Shown one piece after another: positions 31,001 through 41,888 of a DNA stretch of 64,000 bases. The notes below the pieces were generated by a model. The model was not told where the DNA came from. It searched no databases and saw nothing but the letters and a program-made list of their open reading frames with translations. The translations under genes and the position numbers were made by a program. The stretch lies in the NCBI RefSeq assembly GCF_012489685.1, contig NC_080044.1:64466732-64530731 (forward strand), given 5' to 3'. This DNA comes from Lotus japonicus. Taxonomy: Eukaryota > Streptophyta > Magnoliopsida > Fabales > Fabaceae. The stretch's first letter is position 1, and each line of letters opens with the position of its first letter.

Positions 31001-32069
31001 TTTTATCACCATATCGAGCCCATTTGACACGCGATCTCTGGCCCCAAAACAATTCCTCTTGTCGCCACAGTGTATCAATCTCCAGTTTGATGTTTTTAAC
31101 CTCATTCCAATCCACTAGGTGATTTGGTCTATCTTGCTTGCTTTGTAATTCCTGCTTCAGCCTTCCAATCTCTTTTTCCGCCACTTTAAAGGTCTTCCTT
31201 TGCCAAGACCAGATGGTCCTCTTGGAACTTTTGATTCTGTTTTCCAGATCCTTCCAGCAGTCTTCATTGTGCAATGGTTTAAGCCAGCCCTCAGCAACAA
31301 CCTCACTACATTGTTCATGTTCATCCCAAAAAACTTCATATTTAAATGGGGTTTTACTCCAAGTGGGTGGGGAAGGGTCTAATAATATTGGGGAATGATC
31401 AGAGCTTATCTGCGGGTAAGCCATGGCTGAAGCATTCGGAAAAATATTTCTCCAACTCCAGTTGGTCAGTACTCTATCAATTTTCTCCCTAGTAACAAAG
31501 CCATCCCTAGGATTACTATGCCAAGTAAATCTACTACCTTTGAGATCCACATCCATCAACCCAGAATTATGAACAAACTCTCGAAACCTTTGAAGCACTG
31601 AAGGAGGTTGGGGCCTCATTCCTTCCTTTTCATGGGCAAAAAGGATTTCATTGAAGTCCCCAAGTAGGCACCAAGGGGTATTATCTCTGAATCTCAGAGC
31701 TGTTATTTGTGGCCATAGAAACCTTCTTCTTTGTGAGGAGGGATCACCATATACAAAAGTACAATCCCAATCTGAAACAGAGTTGTTGGCAAAGATGGAG
31801 GTATGAATATAGTTTTGAGATGAATGGAGGATTTGGATATGCACTTCCCTTTTCCAGAAAAGAGCTAAGCCTCCAGAGAGGCCCCTTGGGTTTACCGTGA
31901 ACAGGTAGTCAAAACCCAAACTTCTTCTAATCACTTCTAAATTTTCCTTCTTGGAGCGAGTTTCCATTAAGAAAACTATGGTCGGCTTGTTCTTGGAGCA
32001 TAAAGTTCTCAACTCCCTTCCCGTCGGGGTGGCCGCCACACCCCGGCAGTTCCAACTTAGGATCATCAT
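28006..32069 (-). pseudogene. LINE ORF2: endonuclease, reverse transcriptase, RNase H (one frameshift)
   Basis: The first frame (32069-29520, 849 codons) begins MMILSWNCRG and holds an apurinic-type endonuclease (N7, E36, GDFN at 137-140, SDH at 223-225) and a reverse transcriptase (about 495-760) with VDMSKAYD at 581-588, RQGDPLSP at 640-647 and catalytic FADD at 687-690. It stops at 29520 after the NFWWKG motif. The next frame (to 28006) continues from MTLSKDEGGMGFREF with the zf-RVT region (LPQKVKVFLWKASHN, CPVCCEAQETVEH) and an RNase H-like domain (INVDASW...ESDSKILIDACKS). The shift falls in an A run near 29520, so one missing base explains it. In life ORF2 nicks the target and copies the RNA there. 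Confidence 0.9.
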
Positions 32070-32311
32070 GGTGATTGGGGGGGCGTGGTTTGGCCCGCCT
32101 CCTCAGCCTTGCTGGTAATAGTGTGAAGTGGAGTAAGCTCATCATCAAAGCTATGTCTTTGCTCAAACCTTGTTTTAGGTTTCTTGGCAGAAGGATCACA
32201 ATCCTTATTGTAATCACAGATGAGGTCTGGTTGCCAGTTTCTCTTGAGGCTGAGCGATAGGGCCAAATTAAGACTAAGTTGGGCTTCACAGTCATCACTA
32301 ATCTGGTTTGT

Positions 32312-33734
32312 TTAGGTCTTTTCAGTCTCCTCATCCTCTGGTGGGAGATCAACATAATACTCTTGATCTTTCCCTTCATGCACCGCTTGATCAGCTGAGC
32401 CCTTGCCCTGCTGAATTTGTGTGGCAAGACGGTGTCTCCTCATCTTCCTTTTTGCTATCTCTTCCGCTTTCTTCCTCCAACCATACATTCCCATTTCCTC
32501 ATTAATTTGTCTGCATTTTCTAATTGATCTTTGTTTCTCTTCTTCTGACATGCATGCAGCAAAAGAACTTACAAAATCATCACCTTCCTCACTACTTTCA
32601 GTTGTAGCATCCTGTTCAAAACTAGGTTCCGGATAGGGCCAAGAGGAATCTAGAGGGCGCCCTTGGATGACCAGCTCCTTGAAAGGTAGATCCTGAAATG
32701 CATGTGGGATTTGTTGTTGTGTCACATCTGGTTCTACTGTAATGGTTTCTGCAACAGTCCCAGATGTTCTATCTGGGTCATCATTTTGTGTCTCTAGTTG
32801 AGTTATTGTCTCTTCCTCACTTATCTGAACTTGGTGAGGTTGGGGAACATCCTGGGTAGTTTGTTGGGAGTAGGCATTCTCTCTAACATCCATGGGATCC
32901 ATTTGTTGGTGAAGAGTATGTGGGCTCATCCCCTCTGGAATGTTTTCTACAGGTTGGTTACTTCCCCCCGCTTTATCCTTTAGATTTGTTGTGCTCAATC
33001 TAGCCTTCCAGAATTGTACCCCTTCTTCTGTTCTTGTTCCACTGCTATTAGTTGAGTTTAGTTTCTCCCCCATATCCCTAACAGTTGACATGGAAGCTAA
33101 GTTTGCCAGGGATCTGCTTGGAGCAGCACTCAGGGCTAAAGAGTACTTTGGAATGTTTGGGTTAACAATTGACATTGCTTTGTTTTTTTTACAGGTTGTT
33201 TGTTCATGCCCGATAATCCCACACCTGAAGCAAAGTCCCTTAAGCCTTTCATACTTCACTGAGACCCAAGCTTTTGGCAGATTCAGCCTTGGGACCCAGA
33301 AGCCTGTAACTAGCACTTTGTCCACATTCAGGAGAACTCTTGCTCTGTAAAAAGGCCTTAAAAGACACCCTTGTACTTTCGGATCCTCCAACTCCAGAAG
33401 CTGAAATATGAGGATCCCAGAACTGTAAACTGATGAGGTTTCCCATAACATTCCATGGACCCTCAGACATGATCCTGCTAACACCTTCAGCTGTCGGGAA
33501 GGTGAAGATGTAAGTATTCTGGTTCAGATCTCCCACCTGTAACCCTTGCGGGTTTCCCCAAGATTTCACTATAGTTTGTTTGACTGCAAGTTTGTTGAGC
33601 ACTTTGTTTGTAATGACTCTTCCCACCAACATTCTTTGAGCTAGATCTACGTTTGAAGAGGGATCTGGTTCCAAAGCAATGGTTAAACCATCTAGCTCTG
33701 GTTCACCTTCCATCATCTGGATCTGTTCAGCCAT
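32312..33734 (-). pseudogene. LINE ORF1: DUF4283 and CCHC zinc knuckle, frameshifted
   Basis: The N-terminal frame (from MAEQIQMMEGEPELDGLTI, 33734) is a DUF4283 nucleic-acid-binding region with the FPTAEGVSRIMSEGPWNV motif. Near 33350-33400 coding changes frame and resumes as LELEDPKVQGC, then VTGFWVPR, the linker KAWVSVKYERLKG and a CCHC knuckle (CFRCGIIGHEQTTC). The segment that normally joins these parts seems shortened. A long Gln/Glu-rich tail follows to 32312. ORF1 proteins of this type coat LINE RNA. A 240-bp gap separates it from ORF2. Confidence 0.8.
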
Positions 33735-33898
33735 AAGGACAAGAAACTTCTAAACTTCCACAAGAGGAAAGGAATCCAGCTAAACTGGAATAGTGCTCTT
33801 CTTAGATATTTTTCCTCTAGAAAAGCCCTAGCAGAGAAAGGATCTAAAAGAGAGAAAGACCCGTTTTAAGTTTTACCGATCTCCCATGACTCAGTCTT

Positions 33899-34571
33899 AA
33901 TTCAAAACTACTACTACCAAACCAAAAATCGATTTTGTTATGCCGGGACCAAACTTGGTTGTTTTTTATGATATCGTACTACTCTCCACTTTTCTCGGGG
34001 CCCAAGTTCGCATTGTTGGTCATTTCTGCATTGTTCAAAAAAAAGAATAAGGAATCCATACCTGCAAATTCAATTAACCACTATTTTTGCATCCAAATTC
34101 TAGCTAGCAAACTGACTACATGAGTCAACCATACCTCATGAGTAAAATTTCCTAATTCCCTTTCCCGAAATAATTGTAATTGTGTGATCTTCTCCTACAC
34201 AATTATAATTATTTCGGGAGGCCATAGTTATACAAATGAGTCCATCTTGTATTGATATGTTCATTTGAATTGTTAACACATAGCATTTCATTTATTGACT
34301 TACTTTGTTTTTAGGTTTTTCGTGAACATTTGGTGTTCACCGTGGGACATTGACATAAAATCGTAACAACTGTTTTCAAGACAACCACACTCCCGTTTCC
34401 AAGGACACGATTAGATAGATGATGGTAAACATAACTAAGTAGTCACAAGAGAACATGGATCTACAGACCCAAATGGCAAGCATGGGTGAGCTTTGTTAGA
34501 AAAATCAAACTCTTCAAGCCTAACTGGTGGAAGTTTGACCTAAAAATAGCAAAGGAGGGAAAAAGGAACAT
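33899..34571. other. Spacer right of the LINE
   Basis: No supported gene. It includes the foldback at 34164-34218 and otherwise AT-rich to mixed sequence. Confidence 0.4.
34164..34218. repeat. Short near-perfect hairpin
   Basis: CCCGAAATAATTGTAATTGTG pairs with 34198-34218 over 21 bp with one mismatch, leaving a 13-base loop. There is no terminal motif of a known MITE. It could be a small foldback or an RNA hairpin; I see no promoter beside it. Confidence 0.7.
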
Positions 34572-34574
34572 TTA

Positions 34575-35043
34575 CAGTTTGTTTGGTAGAAGAGAGGTTG
34601 GGTAGAGAGAGTTACATTGGAGAGAAGTTGGGTAGAGTTTACTGTTGTTACCTTGTTTGGTTTCACAAAGTGAGAGAAGAGAGAGTTATAAAACCGTGGG
34701 TCCCACATCTTTTGTTAATCTTCTCAAATTGAGAAGAAGTTCCGTGGAGAGAGACAACTTTTTTTCACTTTACACTTCTTCAAGTACTATTTATCTCCTT
34801 GCATAATTTTTTAATACTTTTATTTTGAAAATAAAAATGTCATTTTGATTAAAAGTCGCTTTCTCTCTTCTCTTTCTCTATACAACCAAATGAAAGGAGA
34901 GAGATCCACATCATTCTTTTTTATCTCTCTCTTCTCAATTTCGCTTATAACAAACAACCTATAAAATCTACTATATTTCTCACATATTTCTCTCTACTAA
35001 ACTTCTCTCTTCTCTATCTCTCTCTACCCTACCAAACAAAGTG
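34575..35043. mobile_element. Tourist-like (PIF/Harbinger) MITE
   Basis: The termini CAGTTTGTTTGGTA and TACCAAACAAAGTG are inverted with one mismatch. TTA flanks both sides (34572-34574 and 35044-35046), the 3-bp target typical of PIF/Harbinger elements. The interior is rich in GAGAGA / TCTCTC, so the arms pair loosely for longer. It has no coding capacity. Confidence 0.85.
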
Positions 35044-35046
35044 TTA

Positions 35047-35489
35047 GGGGGGCATGGTAGTCAAGTTTTAGCCACTCCCGGATGAGATTGGCGCCCTCTT
35101 AAAGCTTTGCTTTTGGATTCGGATACCATGACACCCTAAATTCAAATGAACATTTAGGTGTTTTAAACACCAAGATTATGATCAACAAGGCAACTGGCCG
35201 AATGTAAGAATTTTTCGGAAACCCTCGAAAGATCAGCATTGGCTTGGTTTACCAACTTGTCAACACGATCCATCATCAACTTTGCAATTTTTTAAAGAGG
35301 TTCTCAACTTAGTTCTCGACTAAACAAGGACATTGGATCACCTCGACTAGTCTCTATAACATTCGACAATAATAGAGTAAGACCTTAAACGAATATTTTT
35401 TGGTACCTAACATAATGACGTGGGGAAAAAAACAAAAACAATTCGCGCGGAGGCATTTGAAAATGGTTTAAGGGAATGGATGACCTAAA
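35047..35489. other. Spacer
   Basis: Mixed composition, no gene or repeat that I can support. Confidence 0.35.
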
Positions 35490-35990
35490 TTGCCACTACC
35501 AATTTCATGCTCACCGCCACAACTGTCGTCGTGTTCCACGTCCACCATAATCACCACCCTTTGTCACCACTGCAACCACCCTCCACCACCACCTCTACTA
35601 CCATTACCACGACTACACCTAAATCGCCATTGTCGTCGCTACTATCACCCGTTGCCACCATCATTGTCGTCTCGTGCCACGTCCACCATAAACACCACCC
35701 TTAGTCACCACTTTCACCTCCATCGCCATCACTCCACTAAACTACCATTGTTTTCGTTGTTGCCACAACAACCACCACCACCTAAATCGCCACTGCCATA
35801 TTCATCCTCGTCGCCCCACTGTCGTCGTGCGCCACCTCAACCATACCCACCACCCTTTGTCGTCATTGTCGCCACCATAACCACTCTCCACTATTACCGT
35901 TGTAACCATCATGACCTTGCCATCACGTAACACTCACCTCCACCACCATGATCTCTACCGCCATCTCCTCCACCATCATCATTGCCACCA
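35490..35990. repeat. CCA-rich low-complexity block with ~150-bp tandem units
   Basis: The strand is dominated by CCACC / CATCA triplets. Three imperfect units start with GTCGTC...CACGTCCACCATAA-like text at about 35525, 35666 and 35821. Open frames of 146 and 65 codons exist only because of the biased composition (Pro/His/Thr/Ser). I do not call them genes. Confidence 0.7.
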
Positions 35991-36371
35991 TAAAATTGAC
36001 TATGATGATAACTATTATGAATTTACAAAGATGATAATAATTTTTGTAAGATTGGAAAATAAAATAAAAAACTAATATTTGAATTTATGAAGCTTAAAAT
36101 TAGTTTTGATTTTTAAAAATTTAAAACATATAACTAATATCCACCCTAAATTGAGCCTAATCCATTCTTTTTATTTATAAATGTTGCTTTCATAAAAGAT
36201 TACCATATTCAACAATGATTCGTTGTACCAAAACAATGATTCGTGAACACCGTATTTTATGAAATATATGCGACTAATACATGCAGCTTCTGACGGTTTA
36301 TGAATATTACAAATTGCGAAATGATAAAAAACCGCCACAAATTACAAATGTTACTTTTTTTTATAGATAAA
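35991..36371. other. AT-rich spacer
   Basis: No gene. The phrase ACAATGATTCGT is repeated near 36214 and 36233. The Helitron piece begins at 36372. Confidence 0.4.
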
Positions 36372-36586
36372 CTAGTGTTTTTTTATCCTGAATTAAATAA
36401 AAAATTGAAAATTCAATAAAAATTAATTAATACTCTAAAATAAAATAAAAGACCCACAACATAAGAGAAACTATCTAATGGAATGACACTTGAATTTTTT
36501 TTATGAGAATTAACTTGGGAGCAGATTGAATCTGGTGCTGCCACGTCACTAAATCAGTCTGATGGAAGTTGTTCTTTTCTAGTATA
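36372..36586 (-). mobile_element. Short non-autonomous Helitron piece
   Basis: On the minus strand it begins TATACTAGAAAAGAACAACTT and ends in AACACTAG followed by T, like the start and end of the Helitron at 46345-47242. The expected 5' TC is missing and the usual 3' hairpin is weak, so it is a decayed or clipped copy. Its 5' side touches the 3' end of the larger Helitron. Confidence 0.5.
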
Positions 36587-37042
36587 CTAGTCATTTTCAC
36601 CTGTGCGTTGCACGGCGATTAAGTTTATTGTATAGATATAGCTGTAGAATATCAAATAACAGAGAATAGGTTCAAACATGTATGTGAATCGACCAACTTA
36701 AAAATGTTAAATATAATTCGTTGTATGACCTACCGATGTCAACACATGAACAATATTATAAATCCAAGTTTTTACGGAATGCGTTGCAAAAACAAACAAA
36801 TTAAAAAATCACAAAAATGTCAACAACATGATCGCTTAATAGAACTTGTTGTCCATGTTCAGCGATAATGACTTCAGACTTGAAGTTGAATTTTGCTACC
36901 AATTCAATATTTGAGCAACATAACCTACAATGGAAAAAGTAGATATTAGAGTGATAATTAGTAAGCAATATAAAGATAAACTTGATATATCATTTGAAAA
37001 TTAAAAACAAACCTTATAGCAACGGAATTACCCTTCAAGTTA

Positions 37043-37762
37043 GATGACCAATAAGCTGCTTGACATTTATTTATACTGTCAACAATTAAAACAAAGACAT
37101 ATCAGATTTGGTATTCAAAAAAATATAAACCCAACAAAATTGTAGTAAAAAACAGTACTTACATATCAAATATTTTCAAAGACTTCCTGATAGACAATGT
37201 TGCGGGTAGTGTTAGAAACTACTCCTTGGTCATCTAGGATTAGTATCTTCAAACATTTTCTAGATTTAACTCTTGATAGTGCAACATGTAATTGCCCATG
37301 AGTAAAGACAGGCCTTGGCAAGTAACAGAGAATTGTCTGCGCTGGAATTTGAATGGAATGTCAGCATTAGATGAAGTTAAGTTCATCCTTGGAATAAAGG
37401 CTGATGACCAATAAGCTGCTTGACATTTATTTATACTATCAACAATTAAAACAAAGACATATCAGATTTGGTATTTAAAAAAATATAAACCCAACAAAAT
37501 TGTAGTAAAAAACAGTACTTACATATCAAATATTTTCAAAGACTTCTTGATAGACAACGTTGCGGGTAGTGTTATAAACTACTCCTTGGTCATCTAGGAT
37601 TAGTATCTTCAAACATTTTCTAGATTTAACTCTTTATAGTGCAACATATTATTGCCCATGAGTAAAGACAGGCCTTGGCAAGTAACAGGGAATTGTCTGC
37701 GCTGGAATTTGAATGGAATGTCAGCATTAGATGGAGTTAAGCTCATCCTTGCAATAAAGGCT
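37043..37762. repeat. 360-bp tandem duplication in the Helitron
   Basis: 37043-37402 and 37403-37762 are adjacent copies that both begin GATGACCAATAAGCTG. They differ at roughly a dozen sites. The duplication covers the end of the helicase coding region, so its C-terminus is partly doubled. Confidence 0.9.
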
Positions 37763-37965
37763 GTTTCTCCCATCGTGTTTCCGTTTAGAACAGTAGCAAC
37801 AATTATATGTTTAGTCAAAACGTTGACTATCATTCGAGTGTCATTACACAACCCTGCAGCTTGGTCAATGTTTCGAATGAGCATGATAGAGACACCGACT
37901 TTTAGTTTAATTTGATGGTTTGGAATTGCGGAGCATTTGTAATCATTTAAGAATTCAGATGTAAA

Positions 37966-39063
37966 GACATTATTATCTCAACTTTCTCTCTCTAGTCTCA
38001 CTTCTTTTTCACGCTCTCGCGCAACTGCTAGGGTTGCCGCCGTGCCCCTCCCTCCGGCGCGGCGGCAACCTCTCCTTTTTCTTTCTTTTTGACTTCCGTT
38101 CTCCTCCATGCCTGAAATAACGAGAGCTTTCTCTCTTCATTTGTCCCATCGTCGCATCTCCTTCCATGTCGATGTCGCTGCCTTTGCTCCGCCACCGCAT
38201 CGCGTTCGTCGTCGGTGATGTGTCTGCTCGGTGGTGGCGTCGGGCCCTGCTCGGCTTGGCTCTTTGGAGTTCGTTGCGCCTCCCGCCGGAACCTCTTCTC
38301 GTTTTCGGCCTGGATCTGTGCTTGCTTGTTGAGGCCACATCCAGGGGCGCAGTGGCCTTGTAGTCGGCGACGCCTCCCTCCCTCCCCCTTGGAGTCCAGG
38401 CCACTGTTGTCTTCATCAGAAGTCGCTTTCCTCTTGCTTGCTGCGTTGCGGATATGGATCTGGTTCGTGTCTCGCCATTGGCGCTTCCGTCGCTACTACG
38501 CCTTGCAAAATCGTCGTTGTTGGTGAGCCTCTTTGCTTGCCTTGATCTGTGCTAGCCTGTTGAGGCCAGATCCGAGTATGTGGTGGCGGTTTAGTGCCAT
38601 GGCGGCGTCCCTGTTTTTCCCTTCGCTCCTCAGATCTGTTGATTTTGGCGTCTTTTCTCAGATTTGAACCTTTCAGAGTGTTATTTGATATTCTATCATT
38701 CACCGTTTTGCAACTTTGGTGTTGGTGGCAGCTTCTTCTGATCTGCTTTTGAGGTGTTGCGCGGTGGAGTTTTACTGAAATTTCGATGCAGTCAAGGTCG
38801 GCGGTCATGGTGCAAGCCTTCGGTGGTGTTTTGGTCTCTTTGGTTTAGGTCTCTCTGGTGCTTTTGGTCGATAGTTCGTGCGCTGTTGTATTTCTAGTGC
38901 CGAGATGTGGCTTCATTTTTGTTGGGTTGTGTGACTTTTGTCACAATTTGGGTCCCCGGCGGATGTCCGTCTCGTAGGTTTTTGATCTGAGTTTGTTCTC
39001 ATGATCATCGGATAGTAGTTTATCTGCTTTGTATCATTGGATACTTTTGTACTATCGACCTTA

Positions 39064-39106
<43 letters not shown>

Positions 39107-39123
39107 CTTTTGTTTAAAAAAAA
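37966..39123 (+). mobile_element. 1.16-kb retroposon nested in the Helitron helicase
   Basis: The same 17 bp, AAGAATTCAGATGTAAA, lie at both ends (37949-37965 and 39124-39140), and the right end carries an A run after a (TA)n tract. Those are marks of target-primed reverse transcription. The body is much more GC-rich than its surroundings (for example GCCGCCGTGCCCCTCCC near 38035). No frame has a known domain. Two internal segments (about 38300-38345 and 38535-38590) are similar to each other. It could be an internally deleted LINE joining 5' and 3' UTRs, or a processed non-coding RNA. It is not similar to the 5' end of the LINE at 26.8-33.9 kb. Confidence 0.75.
39066..39106. repeat. (TA)n microsatellite
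   Basis: About twenty TA units just before the A tail of the retroposon. Confidence 0.9.
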
Positions 39124-41888
39124 AAGAATTCAGATGTAAACCATTCCGCATTGACACCCGAATCTTCATCGGACTTGCATGGAGTATCACAACTCAAATA
39201 CTTTGTTTCCTCACCAAGAATCATAACTAACATAAAGTTGTTGATTTCCTCTACACTTTCAAGTGTTGGTGCAAGGATTGCTCTTTCTTGGAAGAATGAA
39301 TCTTTTTCCAAATTAAACAAAAGTTTCGGATATGAAAAATTTACTATTTCAAGTAAGAGATCCTTACACGGTTCAATAAGAAGATCTGGAGGAATCTCAA
39401 TGAGTGATTCGGCTTCATCAATGGTTGTAATTGTTCCGTCTCCCACTTGAAGCAACCAATCAGCAAACTCTTTTATTTCTGCTGATGAAGAAGATGAGTT
39501 AGCATTTTGCAATCTTATATTAGCAGTCAATTTCATTACCATGCTATGCTTCCATAGATATGAAGAATTGATAGCAGAACCCACAATCTCCGAACGGCTT
39601 CCTTGGGAAATAACTGGGAGTATTTGTCTAAAGTCGCCTCCTAGTACCACAACTTTCCCTCCGAATGGAATGTCATAACCATAAGTAGATCTAGTCTTCA
39701 TAATGTCATTTAGAGATCTGTCCAAAGCTTCAAAGAAATGTTTGTTCAACATAGGTGCTTCAAAGAAACAGTGTGTCTTTTATAAGTACCCATGTTCCTG
39801 AATAGTTCACTAATAGGAATGTCCTCATGAAATCCATCTTTTCCATAAGGAAAAAGTAAAGGATACTGCAGTGGGATGAATGCAGTATGCGTCTCATGGA
39901 TTCTTGTCAAGAAACCATCTCTCAATTTAACAACAACATCCTTATCAAATTGCATATCATCAAAGTCACCAACGATCAAAGCTGCAACCCCATCAGCCGT
40001 AGGCATATTATAGGTTCTGGGATCCTTTCCCCTTGCTCGAAAAAGACGCACGGAGAGTTGAGAAGTATCATCAGAAGATAGATGATCACGAACCTGCCGA
40101 AAAACTCTAGCAAGCACATTGGTCTGGTCAATCAAGTTTTTTAAATCCTCAACCAATGAATTATCAAGCCCTTTTCCAACACCGTTAGAGCTGCACAATG
40201 TTAAAAAAAATATTAAATAATTACAAATAAAGATATACATGGCGTAATATCTAATGACAATACGTATAATATTAAACTTTTGTGTTACTTAAGAATTTTC
40301 ATCCGATTTTTTGTTTCGTTCTGTGTATCGTATATATACAATTGAGCAAATTTTGGGGGTTGACCTACTTGCGGAATTAAGCTTCCTATTCGATGATAGT
40401 TTTGACCGCATAGGACAAATTGTGGAGGCCCGCCTCCGTCATTAATAGAAGTTTGAACCTTACCACCCATAGAGGTAAATGCGAACATGCTGTTATATGC
40501 TCTGATATTTTCCTTAAAATTCTTAGCTCTAGGATCTTTGTCTGTCCATAAATCCAGTAATAAAGATGGCAGGTTGCGTAGATAAGGAAGGGTAACTTTT
40601 CCTTTTAAACAACACAATGAAAATGCAGCTTGTCCGGAGGATTTTAATTTCCCAATTTTCTCATCATGCTACATTAGAGCATTACAATAGAAACAAATAG
40701 ACGTAGGATCACCCAAGTCAAGTATTTCTGCAAATTGTTTAAAATGTGTTTTTAATAAATTATAAATACAATTATATATTAAAACCTTTTTCAAATAAAT
40801 AAATTTAAATAAATGAAATAGTGAACCTGTATCTTCAGCCTTTTTAAGCAAAACAATAATGTTTGGAGGGATCTCTGGGATGGGCTCTTCTATTGGGTCA
40901 TTGTCTTCAGATTCAGCGTTTTCTGCATCTGCATTTTATGTCATGCAACCAAAGGTGAAATATAAGAGTTATAATGGTATATAAACCAAAATAATAACCA
41001 TGGTAGATATTGGGAAAAATATGGAATGCTAAAGAAAACGATATTTAAAATAACCTGACATATCATCAACGCTGCTTAGTGTTCCGTCACCAGTTATTGA
41101 ATTTACGGGGACAACATTATTGCTCATTTCAGTTACTTGACTTGTTTCAATCACTTGACTAAAATACTCAAACCTTCATGATTAGACAGATCCTCATTAA
41201 TATTGCCATCCGTCTGAATCGGCCTTGTAGATTTATTACTCCCTTTATGTTGCGAGAGAACATATTTTCTCTTTGCTCTGGCTTCTTTTGAGGTAAACGG
41301 GGTACTGTAGTTGGAGTTTTCCACTGATAGGAGGGAACTGCTATAGATGAATACCCTAATGGAGTTTTGTCAATAATGCTGGATCCTACAACAAAAAATT
41401 ATAAAATTAAATGATTCACACTGGAATGTATACCAAAGATAGCGATTATAACCACTCTAAAAAAACAAAACAAAAAACCATATACATTACCAATGATTGG
41501 ACAATTTTCATCGTTTGAAAGGGGCTGACGTGCTTTAGCCATGGGTTTTTTTGCATTGCTATTGATAACTTGTTGGGACTGATTTTTCGAAGAGCTCTTT
41601 GCAGGAGTTGAGAATGATTTTCTTGAAATTGTAGCAGGTGTGTGTAGAGCTTGAGTATTGATATCTAAGTTAGAACAATTGGGGTTGGATGAACTTGATA
41701 AGATACCACAATTTCTTCTATTTGATAATATTGCCTTTCTCTTTGCCCTGGCCTCACCAGAACCTCTCTTCTTGCTTGGTTCCACGGAGTAGGTGAATGC
41801 AGACTGATGCTTACCACCGTGCATTATATATATTTTTTGGGATGAAATTTCTAGGTCCTTACTTAATTGATTCCAAACATATTAGCTT

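Larger units (their letters stand above)
26789..33883 (-). mobile_element. Near full-length L1-type LINE, 7.1 kb
   Basis: The element is bounded by a 15-bp target duplication CCATGACTCGGTCTT (26774-26788) / CCATGACTCAGTCTT (33884-33898) with one mismatch. On the minus strand it has a 5' UTR, ORF1 (DUF4283 and zinc knuckle), ORF2 (endonuclease, reverse transcriptase, zf-RVT, RNase H), a long 3' UTR and an A tail (T run at 26789-26796). Both ORFs have frameshifts, so it is not autonomous now. A second A-tail-like run lies inside the 3' part at 27470-27478. Confidence 0.9.
37609..41824 (-). pseudogene. Helitron Rep/PIF1 helicase remnant
   Basis: Coding pieces read leftward: an N-terminal Lys/Ser-rich region (41824-41399); the start of the Helitron helicase-like N domain (from MCCLKGKVTLPYLRNLP, 40617-40285, with GQNYHRIGSLIP and FAQLYIYDT); its continuation after a probable intron (40240 on, TADGVAALIVGDF and FIPLQYPLLFPYGKDG); then, from about 39760, a jump to the later PIF1 helicase (PMLNKHFFEALDRSL, PFGGKVVVLGGDFRQILP). 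The HUH and catalytic tyrosine region of Rep and the Walker A motif are missing, so an internal deletion joined the two parts. The C-terminal part is split at 37966-39123 by a retroposon and resumes with KVGVSIMLIRNIDQAAGL. In functional Helitrons this protein nicks and unwinds DNA for rolling-circle movement; this copy cannot. Confidence 0.8.

Noticed and set aside
35490..35930. 146-codon Pro/His-rich frame
   Set aside because: Produced by the CCA-rich repeat; overlapping frames are equally open.
38009..38526. Overlapping frames of 100-135 codons in the GC-rich retroposon
   Set aside because: Open in several frames at once because of GC content; no domain and no consistent start.
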